A stretch of DNA of 64,000 bases from Fulvimarina sp. (GCA_002700095.1 PACL01000061.1:18032-82031); one strand, 5' to 3'; shown: positions 27,664-36,711, counted from the stretch's first letter. Numbers and translations: made by a program. The notes: generated from the letters alone by a model not told the origin.

Positions 27664-28478
27664 GACGGCACCCTCGGCGCGAGTTCCACCCCCGGATGGC
27701 GAGCCGCCAGCTCCGCATGCAGTTCTGCATCCAGACGGTCGTCGATGACGATCCGGTCGAGTTCCGACAGGGCGGCGAACTGGCACAGGGAGCGCTTGGG
27801 AAACTTCGTGCGATCGGCGACAAGGATCGTCTCCCGTGCCGCCGAGAGAAACGCGCGCTTGATCTCGGCAAGCTCCGTCGAGGTGTCCGACACGCCCTCG
27901 AGGGACCCCGCATGGGTGCCGATGAACAGGAGATCGGCACAGATCCGGTGGATGTCGGCGACGGTCTCCGCCCCCATCACGGTGGAGGAGCCCGATCGCA
28001 TCCGGCCGTGGAAAAGATTGACGACGATCTTGTCCGAGACGGAAAGGGTGGCGGCGATGGCGATGTCGTTGGTGAAAGCATGGAAGGCGATCCCACGCGA
28101 CAAGGCGGCGCGGGCGACCTCCCCCGTTGTCGTGCCGCTGTCGAACAGGACGCTGCTGCCCGGCACGATCATGGCGGCGGCATGACGGCCGATGGACGCC
28201 TTGGCTTCCGGCTCGATCTCGGAGGCGATGCGGCTTCCCGGTTCGAATGAGAGCGTCTCCGCGGCACTGAGGACCGCGCCGCCATGGGTGCGCGTCACCG
28301 GGCCGATGCGGCTCAGCTGATCGACGTCGCGGCGGACCGTGGAGACGGACGTCTCCAGCCGCTCGGCGATGGCACCCAGCGAGGCAAAGCCGTCCTCCTC
28401 CCGGAGAATCTCGATGATGCGGGCCATTCGTCTGGCTTTGAGCACGTCGCTCACCGTTGGTAGATTTCTTTCAGTCAC
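27660..28478 (-). CDS. DeoR/GlpR-family transcriptional regulator
   Basis: 272 aa. An N-terminal winged helix (RMARIIEILREEDGFASLGA, VSTVRRDVDQLSRIGPVTRT with GGA turn) is followed by the DeoR sensor domain with DSGTTTGEVARAA, the phospho-sugar binding loop, LFIGTHAGSLEG and ILVADRTKF. Regulators of this family usually repress and sense a phosphorylated sugar intermediate. It lies between the kinase and the divergent pdxA2 and probably controls both. Its sensor would fit a tetronate phosphate or dihydroxyacetone phosphate. Confidence 0.92.
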   Translation of the reverse strand: MTERNLPTVSDVLKARRMARIIEILREEDGFASLGAIAERLETSVSTVRRDVDQLSRIGPVTRTHGGAVLSAAETLSFEPGSRIASEIEPEAKASIGRHAAAMIVPGSSVLFDSGTTTGEVARAALSRGIAFHAFTNDIAIAATLSVSDKIVVNLFHGRMRSGSSTVMGAETVADIHRICADLLFIGTHAGSLEGVSDTSTELAEIKRAFLSAARETILVADRTKFPKRSLCQFAALSELDRIVIDDRLDAELHAELAARHPGVELAPRVPS

Positions 28479-28635
28479 CTGCGAAGAGCGAGCGTATGCG
28501 CACTATTTCTCGCTGATCTCCACTGATTTCTGTTACCATCATTCCATTTTCCATCATAACATGCCAATCCATTTACGGAGCTGACAAAAGATTGCCCGTG
28601 GTCGCGATGGCTGCGTGGAAGCCCTGGAGCGCGAG
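28479..28635. promoter_or_regulatory. Divergent promoter region between DeoR regulator and pdxA2
   Basis: A 157-bp, A+T-rich gap between divergent genes. It contains a direct repeat CCATCAT (within ACCATCATTCC and TTCCATCATAA), about 15 bp apart, which could be the DeoR operator since this family often binds direct repeats. No clear -35/-10 pair was found. Confidence 0.35.
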
Positions 28636-29643
28636 ATGAAACCCACAATCGGCATCACTATGGGCGACGTCTGCGGCGTCGGCCCGGAGATTACGGCGCG
28701 GGCGCTGGTCGATCCGAATGTCCTGTCCATCGCCCGCCTCTGCGTGATCGGCGACGCCGAAGCCCTCGCCCGGGCCCGCGACATCGTCGGCGCCGGGTTC
28801 GAGATCGCGCCGTTCAGGCCCGGCGAGCCGATCCCGGAGACCTCCGACGGCGCCGTGACCTGTGCGGATCCCGGCCTTGACGTCGGGACGCTCCCCTTCG
28901 GCAGGGTCGACGGCCGGGCCGGGGCGGCGGCCTATCATTTCATCGCAGCCGCGGTCGACATGGCCAAGGCCGGGCAGATCGACGCCATCGTCACTGCGCC
29001 GTTGAACAAGGAAGCGCTGCACGCCGGCGGCTTCATTTTTCCCGGGCACACGGAGATCCTGGCGGAACTGACCGGGACGCAAAATTATTCGATGATGCTG
29101 GCGACGCCGAAGATGAAGGTCATCCACCTGACCACCCATGTCGGCCTGATCGAGGCCATCCGCCGGATCGATCCGGAGCGGACCTATCAGGTCATTCGCC
29201 TCGCCCACGACACGCTGGAGCGCGCCGGCCAGAAGCGCCCGCGGATCGCCGTCTGCGGCATCAATCCCCATGCCGGCGAGAACGGGCTTTTCGGCGAGGG
29301 CGAAGAGGAGGAAAAGCTCGCCCCGGGCATTGCGCGGGCGCGCCAAGAGGGGATCGACGCCAGCGGCCCGTTCCCGGCCGACACGCTGTTCTATCGCGCC
29401 TCGCGCGGGGATTTCGACGTCGTCGTCGCCTGCTATCACGATCAGGGCCACGCGCCGGTGAAGGCGATGTTCTTCGACGAGGGGGTCAATGTCACGGTCG
29501 GGCTGAACGGCGGGATCATCAGAACCTCGGTCGATCACGGCACCGCCTTCGACATTGCCGGTCAGGGGATCGCTCGCGCCGACAGCCTCGTGGCCGCGAT
29601 CCGCTATGCCGTGGAACTCGCGCCGGAGCGAACGGTCGGCTGA
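28636..29643 (+). CDS. pdxA2: PdxA2-type 4-phospho-tetronate dehydrogenase
   Basis: 335 aa from the ATG at 28636, with GGAG 6 nt upstream; an ATG at 28615 would add seven residues. Family features: IGITMGDVCGVGPEITARAL, TAPLNKEAL, FPGHTEILAELTG, HLTTHVGL and CYHDQGHAPVK; the His residues bind the catalytic metal. PdxA proper oxidises 4-hydroxythreonine 4-phosphate for vitamin B6 synthesis; the paralogous PdxA2 acts on tetronate 4-phosphates in catabolism, giving dihydroxyacetone phosphate. The neighbouring DUF1537 kinase and DeoR regulator support the catabolic role. Confidence 0.88.
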   Translation: MKPTIGITMGDVCGVGPEITARALVDPNVLSIARLCVIGDAEALARARDIVGAGFEIAPFRPGEPIPETSDGAVTCADPGLDVGTLPFGRVDGRAGAAAYHFIAAAVDMAKAGQIDAIVTAPLNKEALHAGGFIFPGHTEILAELTGTQNYSMMLATPKMKVIHLTTHVGLIEAIRRIDPERTYQVIRLAHDTLERAGQKRPRIAVCGINPHAGENGLFGEGEEEEKLAPGIARARQEGIDASGPFPADTLFYRASRGDFDVVVACYHDQGHAPVKAMFFDEGVNVTVGLNGGIIRTSVDHGTAFDIAGQGIARADSLVAAIRYAVELAPERTVG

Positions 29644-29684
29644 AGCCGCGCCGCGCGATCGCCGCGAGGCGGCACCGGATCGGG

Positions 29685-30755
29685 TCAGCGGGTGGCGACG
29701 AGACGATCGCCGGATTGCGTGTCGAAAAAGTGCAGCGTCTGGTGGGGCAAGGCGATCTTGATCGCCTCCCCTTCCCTGATATCGGGTCGGCCGTGCAAGA
29801 CGGCGGTCAGCGTCTCGCCGTGAAAATCCAGGATCACGTGGAGTTCGGCACCGGTCGGCTCGACGATCCGCACCTTGGCGTCGAGGCCGCTCTCGGCGAT
29901 CGCGATGTCCTCCGGCCTCAGCCCGAGGACGACGTCACGGCCCGTGCCGACGCCGACCGGAGCCGGAAAATCGATCCTTGCGCCCTTCTGGGAGACGAAG
30001 GCGGTTCCCGCAGCATCGATGCTTCCCGTGAGGAGATTCATCGCCGGCGAGCCGATGAACCCCGCCACGAAGACGTTGGCCGGCCTGTCGTAGAGGTCGA
30101 GCGGCGTGCCCATCTGCTCGACGTGGCCGCCGCGCATGACGACGATCTTGTCGGCCATGGTCATCGCCTCGATCTGGTCGTGCGTCACATAGACGATCGT
30201 CGCGCCGAGCTTCTTGTGCAGTTCGCGGATCTCGGCGCGCATCTGGACGCGCAGCTTGGCGTCGAGATTCGACAAAGGCTCGTCGAAGAGGAAGACCTGC
30301 GGATCGCGAACGATCGCCCGCCCCATCGCGACGCGCTGGCGCTGACCGCCCGAGAGCTGCCGCGGATAGCGATCGAGCAGTTGCGACAGGTCGAGGATCT
30401 GCGCCGCCATCTGCACCTTCCGGTCCTGTTCGGCCTTCGGCACGTCCCGCATGCGCAGCGAGAAGCCCATATTCTCGGCGACAGTCATGTGCGGATAGAG
30501 CGCGTAGGACTGGAACACCAAAGCGATGTCGCGGTCCTTGGGATGCAGGTCGGTGACGTCCCGGTCGCCGATCCTGATCTTGCCGCCGCTCATGTCCTCG
30601 AGCCCCGCAATGAGACGAAGGAGGGTCGACTTTCCGCAGCCGGACGGCCCGACCAGAACGACGAACTCGCCATCGGCGATCTCGACGTCGATGCCATGAA
30701 GGACGGTCAAGCCGCCGAACGACTTGGTGGCGTTCTGGATCGTCACGGGAGCCAT
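29685..30755 (-). CDS. CUT1-type sugar ABC transporter ATP-binding protein (UgpC/MsmX-like)
   Basis: 356 aa, the usual length for ABC ATPases with a C-terminal MalK-like TOBE/OB domain. Walker A GPSGCGKSTL, ABC signature LSGGQRQRVAMGRAIVRDP, Walker B VFLFDEPLSNLDAKL and H-loop YVTHDQ are intact. The C-terminus (LGLRPEDIAIAESG) is the regulatory domain of the MalK class. It is the last gene of the arabinoside operon, 37 bp after the second permease, and energises import. Confidence 0.95.
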   Translation of the reverse strand: MAPVTIQNATKSFGGLTVLHGIDVEIADGEFVVLVGPSGCGKSTLLRLIAGLEDMSGGKIRIGDRDVTDLHPKDRDIALVFQSYALYPHMTVAENMGFSLRMRDVPKAEQDRKVQMAAQILDLSQLLDRYPRQLSGGQRQRVAMGRAIVRDPQVFLFDEPLSNLDAKLRVQMRAEIRELHKKLGATIVYVTHDQIEAMTMADKIVVMRGGHVEQMGTPLDLYDRPANVFVAGFIGSPAMNLLTGSIDAAGTAFVSQKGARIDFPAPVGVGTGRDVVLGLRPEDIAIAESGLDAKVRIVEPTGAELHVILDFHGETLTAVLHGRPDIREGEAIKIALPHQTLHFFDTQSGDRLVATR

Positions 30756-30792
30756 GGTGTCTCACTCCGTTTGTTGGGTCGGGGCGGCATGC

Positions 30793-31626
30793 TCATCCCT
30801 TGACCGCGCCAGCCGTCAGGCCGCTCACGAGGTTGCGCTGCAGGAACAGCATGATGACCACGATCGGAAGCATGATGCCGACGGCGCCCGCGGCCGAAAT
30901 CGACCACAAAGAGATGTCCTCGCCGCCGAACGAGGCGATGGCCACCGGGAGCGTCTTGGTTTCGACGCCGGTCAGGACGAGCGCGAACAGGAATTCGTTG
31001 TAGGACATCAGCAGGCTGAACAGCGCGGCGACGGTCATGCCGGGCCGCGCCAGCGGCAGGATGACGATCCTGAACGCCTGCCAGGAGTTGCAGCCGTCGA
31101 TCGCCGCCGCCTCGTCGAGATCGCGCGGGATATCCAGGAAGAAGCCGTGCAGCAGCCAGATCGTGAAGGGCTGGTTGATCGCCACCAAGGCCAGGATCAG
31201 CAGCGGATAGCTGTCGATCATGTTGAGGAAGGTGCCCATCACGAAGAACGGGATGGCCAGCAACATGTGCGGAAACATGCGGATGGTGAACAGGACGTTG
31301 AGGATCGGCCCGGAATTGCGCCGGGGGATGCGCGACAGCGCGTAGGCCGCAAGCGTCCCACACGGAACCGAAATCAGGACCGTGCCCGCGGAGACGATCA
31401 GGCTGTTGATCAGATAGCGGAAGAAGTCATTCTCGAACCAGACTTCCCGGTGGTATTCCAGCGTCGGCTCGAAAATGAGCGTCGGCGGGATGGTGAAGGC
31501 ATCCGCCGGATACTTGAACGAGGGGAGCACCGCCCACAGCAACGGGATGAGGTTGACGAATGTGAAGATGCACAGCGCGGCGAAGAGGAGATAGCCGCGC
31601 CTGCGCCCCTGGCTGCGCATGCTCAT
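30793..31626 (-). CDS. Carbohydrate ABC transporter permease (MalG-like)
   Basis: 277 aa from the ATG at 31626, which overlaps the stop of the upstream permease (ATGA); the longer frame to 32016 is not plausible. Hydrophobic segments begin at about residue 12 (GYLLFAALCIFTFVNLIPLL) and the cytoplasmic EAA loop is DLDEAAAIDGCNSWQAFRIV, which contacts the ATPase. Six transmembrane segments are expected. It pairs with the MalF-like protein. Confidence 0.93.
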   Translation of the reverse strand: MSMRSQGRRRGYLLFAALCIFTFVNLIPLLWAVLPSFKYPADAFTIPPTLIFEPTLEYHREVWFENDFFRYLINSLIVSAGTVLISVPCGTLAAYALSRIPRRNSGPILNVLFTIRMFPHMLLAIPFFVMGTFLNMIDSYPLLILALVAINQPFTIWLLHGFFLDIPRDLDEAAAIDGCNSWQAFRIVILPLARPGMTVAALFSLLMSYNEFLFALVLTGVETKTLPVAIASFGGEDISLWSISAAGAVGIMLPIVVIMLFLQRNLVSGLTAGAVKG

Positions 31627-32498
31627 TGGTCGCCCTTCCTGTAGATCCGCGTCAGCATCCGGTTGATCGTCAGAAGCAGCACCGCCACGATGACGAGGGT
31701 GATGACGCCGAGCGCCGATGCCTTGCCGACCTGCAGCATCCGGAAGCCGAGCTGATAGGTGTACATCGTCACCGTTTCGGTCGCCGTGCCGGGCCCGCCG
31801 CCGGTGAGGACGTAGATCGTGTCGAAGAAGCGGAAGACGTCCATCAGCCGCACCGAAATGGTGAAGATGATCGCCGGGATCAGCGCCGGGATGACGACGT
31901 GCCTGAGGATCCGCCAGTTGCTTGCGCCGTCGATCCTGGCCGCTTCGAGCAGCGAGTTGTTGAGGCCCTGGAGCGCGGCATACAGGACGATCATGATCAG
32001 CGGCGTGAAGATCCACGCATCTGCGAGGATGACGCTGATCTTGGCCCAGAGGGGGTTACCCAGCCAGTCGGGCGGCTCGATGCCGATGGTCAGAAGCGTG
32101 GCGTCGACAAGCCCCCAGTTGGAGGCGAGCATCCATTTGAGGAACAGCGTGGCGACGACCGGAGTGATGATGTGCGGCAGGAACAACAGTGTCGAAAACG
32201 CTTTCGTGCCGATGCGGTTGCCGTAGAGCGCCAGCGCCAGGGCGAAGCCGACGACGAACTCAAGAGCCACCGAACCGAAGGCGATGACGATCGTCGTCCA
32301 CATCGAGTTCCACAGCCGCGTCTCGGACAGAAGATCGATGTAGTTGCCGAGGCCGACAAACGTGCGGACATCGGATCCCAGATAGTAATCGAAGAAGCTC
32401 AGATAGATGGCGTAGGCCAGCGGCCACAGAAGCACGATCGTCAACAAGCCGAAGCTGGGCAGACAGAACAGCCAGAGGCCGCGTTGCCAACGGACCAT
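31623..32498 (-). CDS. Carbohydrate ABC transporter permease (MalF-like)
   Basis: 291 aa. Six hydrophobic segments are visible, the first being LWLFCLPSFGLLTIVLLWPL. The EAA loop LLEAARIDGASNWRILRHVV lies in the last third and is the ATPase contact. It is coupled to the next permease by an ATGA overlap and lies 71 bp after the substrate-binding protein gene. Confidence 0.93.
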   Translation of the reverse strand: MVRWQRGLWLFCLPSFGLLTIVLLWPLAYAIYLSFFDYYLGSDVRTFVGLGNYIDLLSETRLWNSMWTTIVIAFGSVALEFVVGFALALALYGNRIGTKAFSTLLFLPHIITPVVATLFLKWMLASNWGLVDATLLTIGIEPPDWLGNPLWAKISVILADAWIFTPLIMIVLYAALQGLNNSLLEAARIDGASNWRILRHVVIPALIPAIIFTISVRLMDVFRFFDTIYVLTGGGPGTATETVTMYTYQLGFRMLQVGKASALGVITLVIVAVLLLTINRMLTRIYRKGDQ

Positions 32499-32569
32499 TT
32501 TCGGATACTCCAGCGTCCGAGTTCAGATCGAGGCCTGCCAACGTCGTCGCGTGGCAGGCCTCGCCTCAA

Positions 32570-33811
32570 TCAGTTCTTGTAGTAGCCGCGGGACGCCAGG
32601 AGCTCCTCGGTCTCCTTGGCAGCCTGGTCGAGCGCCGCCTTGACCTCGACCTCGCCGGTCACGGCGCGCAGGACGTGTCGCGTCACGATATCGCCGACGT
32701 CATTGAAATCAGGCAGGGCCGGGAAGGGCTTGCCGTCTTCGAGCGCGGCCCGGGCAGCCGGGTACCAGCGGTATTTCTCCGACAACTCCTCGTTCTGGAG
32801 CACCGAGAGGCGCGGCGGCATGGAGAACTCGGCGCCCTTGATCATGCTGTCGACCGAGCTTGCCTCGGCCAGCATCCGGAACATCTCTTCCTTGTCGCCG
32901 GACGAGAACGCCGAAATCGCAAAGCCGTCATTGGCAACGCGCGCGCCGCCGCCTGGAGGCGCAACCCAGTCGATCTTGCCGACCACCCGCGACTTCTGCG
33001 GATCGTCCATGGAGGCGGCGCGGGTGAACCACTGCAGGCCCATGGCCGCGAGCCCCTGCTGCAGGTTGATCGTCGACTCGTCGTTGGCATGGGAGGTGAA
33101 GCCCCGGGGCGCGAATTCCGACATCTCCTTCATGCGGGTGATCGCCTTGACGCCGGCTTCCTGGTTGAAGATCGGCCGCCAGTTCTCGTCGAACCAGCCA
33201 TCGCCGACGGCGTTGAGATACCAATGAGTCTCGTTCAGCGCGGCGTCGACCGGCTTGAGCGACATGATGGTGCCGGACATGCGGCCGGAGTCGAGCTTGG
33301 CAGCCGCATTCTGGTAGTCGTCCATCGTCTTCGGCGCTGCGATACCGGCCTCGTCGAAGAGGTCCTTGCGATAGAAGAACAGCTCGGTGTTGGTCAGCAC
33401 CGGCATGGAATAGATGTGGCCGTCATAGCTGACCGCCTCCATGATCGCCGGCGGGAAATCGTCGAGCTTGTACTCCTCCTTGTACTTCGCCCAGAGATCG
33501 TCGAGCGGCTCGAGCCAGCCATTGGCGGCGAAGCGCTTGAGCGAGCTGTCGGTCAGGTAGAGCACGTCGATCGCGTCCGACTTCGAGGACATGGTGATCG
33601 AGGCGAGCTCCATCTCCTTGTCGATCGGCATGAGTTCGACGCTGACCCGGCCCTCGGGCAACGCCTTCTGCATGGCGCCGGTGTAGTATTCGTTCGGCGG
33701 CGAGCGATGGCCGATGATGCGGATCGTTTCCTGCGACAGGGCCGGCGTTGCCAGCGTCGCGGCCAGAAGGGCTGCGGATGCTCCCAGCGTCCAGATGCGT
33801 GATGTCTTCAT
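32570..33811 (-). CDS. Extracellular sugar-binding protein of the ABC importer (family 1)
   Basis: 413 aa. The N-terminal signal peptide (IWTLGASAALLAATLATPAL) is cleaved after SQ, giving a mature periplasmic protein. The body has the type II solute-binding fold for oligosaccharides: VLYLTDSSLKRFAANGWLEP, GHIYSMPVLTNTELFFYRKD and GLAAMGLQWFTRAAS. Neighbours (GH51 enzyme upstream, two permeases and an ATPase downstream) point to uptake of arabinose-containing oligosaccharides. Confidence 0.92.
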   Translation of the reverse strand: MKTSRIWTLGASAALLAATLATPALSQETIRIIGHRSPPNEYYTGAMQKALPEGRVSVELMPIDKEMELASITMSSKSDAIDVLYLTDSSLKRFAANGWLEPLDDLWAKYKEEYKLDDFPPAIMEAVSYDGHIYSMPVLTNTELFFYRKDLFDEAGIAAPKTMDDYQNAAAKLDSGRMSGTIMSLKPVDAALNETHWYLNAVGDGWFDENWRPIFNQEAGVKAITRMKEMSEFAPRGFTSHANDESTINLQQGLAAMGLQWFTRAASMDDPQKSRVVGKIDWVAPPGGGARVANDGFAISAFSSGDKEEMFRMLAEASSVDSMIKGAEFSMPPRLSVLQNEELSEKYRWYPAARAALEDGKPFPALPDFNDVGDIVTRHVLRAVTGEVEVKAALDQAAKETEELLASRGYYKN

Positions 33812-33884
33812 TCTTACCTCCCGTTGTAATGAATGTCGGACCTGTTGCGCCAGGCCACTCGTATCGACCGTCGCCGAAGCGGCG

Positions 33885-35396
33885 TCAGCGAACCTCCAGC
33901 CTGATGACGTGATAGGAAAGCGGGCCGAGCTTGGCCTTCAGCTTGCCCTCCTCGATGACGGCGCCCTCCCCGCGGACCGGGGCGATCCGGTCCGGGTCTT
34001 CCGCCGAGTTGGTGGCGCGCAGGTCGTGCCCCTCCATGACCTGGTGCATGACGATGCGCGCGGCATCGAGGCCGCAGACATCCACGGCGAACTCCGCCGT
34101 GTCGCTCATGTGCCGGTTGACGATGAAGGCCGTCAGCATGCCGGCTTCCCGGTCCCGCGTCACCGCCATGTCGATGTAAGCGACGTCGTCGGCGACACGG
34201 GCGTCATAGGTCGGCGTATCGACATGGACGGCGAGCGCCTCGCCCCGGCCATAGAGGCTCGCCAGCTGATAAGGCCAGTAGATCGACTGTCGCCAGGCAG
34301 GGCCGCCGCGCTCGGCGCGGATCGGCGCGATGACGTTGACCAACTGCGCGATGCAGGCGATCTTCACGCGGTCGGAATTGCGGATGAACTCGTTGATCAG
34401 CGCGGCCACAAGCAGCGCATCCTCGAAATTGTAGTCTTCCTCCAGCAGCGCCGGCGCCTCGGGCCAGTCCCAGGTCTTCAGCGCGTCCTTTTCCTGATAG
34501 CGCTTGTGGTACCAGACGTTCCACTCGTCGAAGCAGATGTGGACGTCGTTCCTGGCCTTCTTCTTGGCCTTGACGAAATCGATGATGCCGCCGACGGTCT
34601 TGATGTAGCGGCCCATCACGTCGACCTTGGCGAAGAAATTCAGCGTGTCGCCGCTGCGATTGCCGAAATACTTGTGCAGCGAGACGTAGTCGACGTTCTC
34701 GTAGCACTCTTCGAGAACGATGCGCTCCCAATCGGGATAGGTCGCCATGTCGTCGTTGCTGGAGCCGCAGGCGATGGTCTCGATCGTCGGATCGAAGCCC
34801 TTCAGCGCCTTGGCGGTCTCGTCGGCGATGCGGCCATAGTCGTGGGCGGTGCGGTGGCCGATCTGCCAGGGCCCGTCCATCTCGTTGCCGAGACACCACA
34901 TCTTGACGCCATGCGGCTTCTCGAACCCGTGCGAACGCCGCAGGTCCGACCAGGCGGTGCCGCCGGGATGGTTCGCATATTCGATGTATTCGCGGGCGTC
35001 CTGCAGCGTCCCGGTACCGAGATTGACGGCCAGCATGAGATCGATGCCGGCCCGCTCGCACCACTGCGCGAATTCGTTGACGCCGATCTGGTTGCTCTCG
35101 CGCGACCGCCAGGCAAGGTCGAGGCGCATCGGCCGGTCCTCGCGCGGACCGATGCCGTCCTTCCAGTCATAGGCGGAGACGAAATTGCCGCCCGGATAGC
35201 GGATGGCGGGGACCTTGAGATCGCGGACGAGGGCGAGAACGTCCCTGCGGAAGCCAAGATCATCGGCCTCGGGATGATCCGGCTCCCAGATGCCGGAATA
35301 GATGGCGCGACCGAGATGCTCGATAAAAGCCGAATAGATCCTGTCGTCGATATCGGCGATCTTGAAGTCGCGATGGACGGTGGCCGAGACCCGCAT
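33885..35396 (-). CDS. GH51 alpha-L-arabinofuranosidase
   Basis: 503 aa with a family-typical TIM barrel plus C-terminal beta-sandwich. Catalytic acid/base Glu172 is in CLGNEMDGPWQIGH and the nucleophile Glu291 in HICFDEWNVWYHK; AIRYPGGNFVSAYDW is the GH51 substrate loop. No signal peptide, so it acts in the cytoplasm on imported arabinosides, cleaving terminal alpha-L-arabinofuranosyl residues. A purine-rich run just before the ATG (GGGGGGGAAGG) is a strong ribosome site. The 96 bp upstream contain the candidate operator of the next regulator. Confidence 0.93.
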   Translation of the reverse strand: MRVSATVHRDFKIADIDDRIYSAFIEHLGRAIYSGIWEPDHPEADDLGFRRDVLALVRDLKVPAIRYPGGNFVSAYDWKDGIGPREDRPMRLDLAWRSRESNQIGVNEFAQWCERAGIDLMLAVNLGTGTLQDAREYIEYANHPGGTAWSDLRRSHGFEKPHGVKMWCLGNEMDGPWQIGHRTAHDYGRIADETAKALKGFDPTIETIACGSSNDDMATYPDWERIVLEECYENVDYVSLHKYFGNRSGDTLNFFAKVDVMGRYIKTVGGIIDFVKAKKKARNDVHICFDEWNVWYHKRYQEKDALKTWDWPEAPALLEEDYNFEDALLVAALINEFIRNSDRVKIACIAQLVNVIAPIRAERGGPAWRQSIYWPYQLASLYGRGEALAVHVDTPTYDARVADDVAYIDMAVTRDREAGMLTAFIVNRHMSDTAEFAVDVCGLDAARIVMHQVMEGHDLRATNSAEDPDRIAPVRGEGAVIEEGKLKAKLGPLSYHVIRLEVR

Positions 35397-35410
35397 CCTT
35401 CCCCCCCATT

Positions 35411-35462
35411 GAACTCTGTTTTTTGATATAAATCTATCTTTTCGATATGTATCTCAGAGTTC
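35411..35462. promoter_or_regulatory. Candidate operator upstream of the GH51 operon (two GATATnnATC boxes inside an inverted repeat)
   Basis: GAACTCTG (35411-35418) and CAGAGTTC (35455-35462) are perfect inverted copies. Between them are GATATAAATC (35425-35434) and GATATGTATC (35444-35453), 19 bp apart start to start. The first box also occurs upstream of the regulator gene at 36440-36449. This looks like the binding site of the ArsR-like regulator. Confidence 0.6.
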
Positions 35463-35492
35463 GATTTGATCGTCAAGCGCGACGGGAGGCGG

Positions 35493-36425
35493 TCACGGAT
35501 CGCTGTGCAGGCGAAGCACGATGTCCTGGTCGTAATTGCCGAAACCGCGGCCGAAGATGTTGATGCCGCCCGGATGCTTGGCCTCCGCCTTGACTTCGAT
35601 CCTCAGCCGGATCGAGCGGTGGACCTCGAGCTTCAGGTCCGCAAGGCGCACGTTGGAAATCTTGACGCCGTCGACATAGGTGCCCTTCCCGTTGACGCTC
35701 CAGCTCTTCAGCATCCCGTATTGGGAGCCGGCGAGCTTCCACCAGCTCGGCGTGAACAGTCCCCGCTTGTCGCCGAAGTCACCGGGCGAGGTCCATGCGC
35801 CGAGTTCCACCCCGTTGATCGACAGACTGATGTCCGACGGCCAGTCGGGGTCGGTTCCCGGCACTTCGGAACTGACCTCGAACAGCACTTCCAGCGCCCG
35901 GCACTGAGCCTTGATGAGATTGATGTTGTTCGGGAACTGATACTCGACGAAGCCGCTGGTGAACCACAGGAGTGCGGTCTTCATCCGGTCCGGTTCGAGA
36001 AACGAGGACGGCACGTCCAACAGGCCGATCACCCCCTCCTTCGAGCAGATTCCACAAGGCGCGGTCACCTCGCAATTGGAATAGAGGCCGAGCGGCATCG
36101 CCACTTCGATGAACTCGTCGCGATCGGCCCTCACGTCGCTCTTGAAGGTGACGATCACCTCGTCATAGGCGGCGCGGCAGATCTTCTGCATGCCTTTGCG
36201 GGCCTTCCGGGTCTCGGCGAGAATCAACCCGGTTTCTTCAAGGATCTTGATGTTGGCCGAGACCGACGATTGCGGCAAGGCGAGCGTTTCTGCGATCTCG
36301 TTGACGTTGGTCGGACCGTTGCCGATCAGCAGGCGCAGAATGTCGACCCGCGTCTGCGACGCCAACGCCCTCAAAACGGGGGCATCCTTTACCGGATCGA
36401 CCAACAGAAAATTGCCCGGCATCAA
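35493..36425 (-). CDS. ArsR-like winged-helix regulator with large C-terminal ligand domain
   Basis: 310 aa, more than double a normal ArsR protein. The winged helix is at about residues 15-80: ALASQTRVDILRLLIGNGPT and IAETLALPQSSVSANIKILE. The rest is a beta-rich domain with a Cys pair (CEVTAPCGIC), WFTSGFVEYQFPNN and SWWKLAGSQYGMLKSWSVNG, which resembles sensor domains of regulators paired with GH51 or other glycoside hydrolase operons. It probably senses an arabinose-derived sugar and controls the operon that starts 97 bp downstream. Whether it activates or represses is unknown. Confidence 0.82.
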   Translation of the reverse strand: MMPGNFLLVDPVKDAPVLRALASQTRVDILRLLIGNGPTNVNEIAETLALPQSSVSANIKILEETGLILAETRKARKGMQKICRAAYDEVIVTFKSDVRADRDEFIEVAMPLGLYSNCEVTAPCGICSKEGVIGLLDVPSSFLEPDRMKTALLWFTSGFVEYQFPNNINLIKAQCRALEVLFEVSSEVPGTDPDWPSDISLSINGVELGAWTSPGDFGDKRGLFTPSWWKLAGSQYGMLKSWSVNGKGTYVDGVKISNVRLADLKLEVHRSIRLRIEVKAEAKHPGGINIFGRGFGNYDQDIVLRLHSDP

Positions 36426-36439
36426 ATCCCTCAGTGGCA

Positions 36440-36449
36440 GATATAAATC
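36440..36449. promoter_or_regulatory. GATATAAATC box upstream of the ArsR-like gene
   Basis: An exact copy of the 10-bp box found in the GH51 upstream element (35425-35434), placed 15 bp before the regulator start. It would fit autoregulation. Confidence 0.5.
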
Positions 36450-36591
36450 ACAATTCCGGATCTAGTGGGGACTGGCTCCGAATGTCAAATCAGTGACATT
36501 CGCTTCTTCAGGTGACGCCTTCACCGCAGCGCCCGCCTGCCGATAGCGGTGGCTGGTGCCGCGCCTGACCGTGACGTTCTCGATTGCCCAG

Positions 36592-36621
36592 TTGACAGGC
36601 CGGAGGCCGTTCTCTTACAAC
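36592..36621 (+). promoter_or_regulatory. Sigma-70-type promoter of the LacI-controlled operon
   Basis: TTGACA (36592-36597), an 18-bp spacer, then TACAAC (36616-36621). A perfect palindrome follows from 36631, i.e. at about the transcription start, so a bound repressor would block initiation. Confidence 0.6.
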
Positions 36622-36630
36622 AACATTCGA

Positions 36631-36665
36631 TGGAAACGTTTCCAACGCGATTGGAAACGTTTGCG
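36631..36665. promoter_or_regulatory. LacI-type operator pair upstream of the ABC operon
   Basis: TGGAAACGTTTCCA (36631-36644) is a perfect 14-bp palindrome with the central CG characteristic of LacI/GalR-family operators. A second, imperfect copy TGGAAACGTTTGCG is at 36652-36665, 21 bp downstream (two helical turns), allowing cooperative binding. The operon encodes a LacI-family regulator at 43097-44161. Confidence 0.85.
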
Positions 36666-36711
36666 ATTGGCCTTGCTTTGCAGGGATGGTCGTCTGAGGT
36701 GGGAGGCTCGG

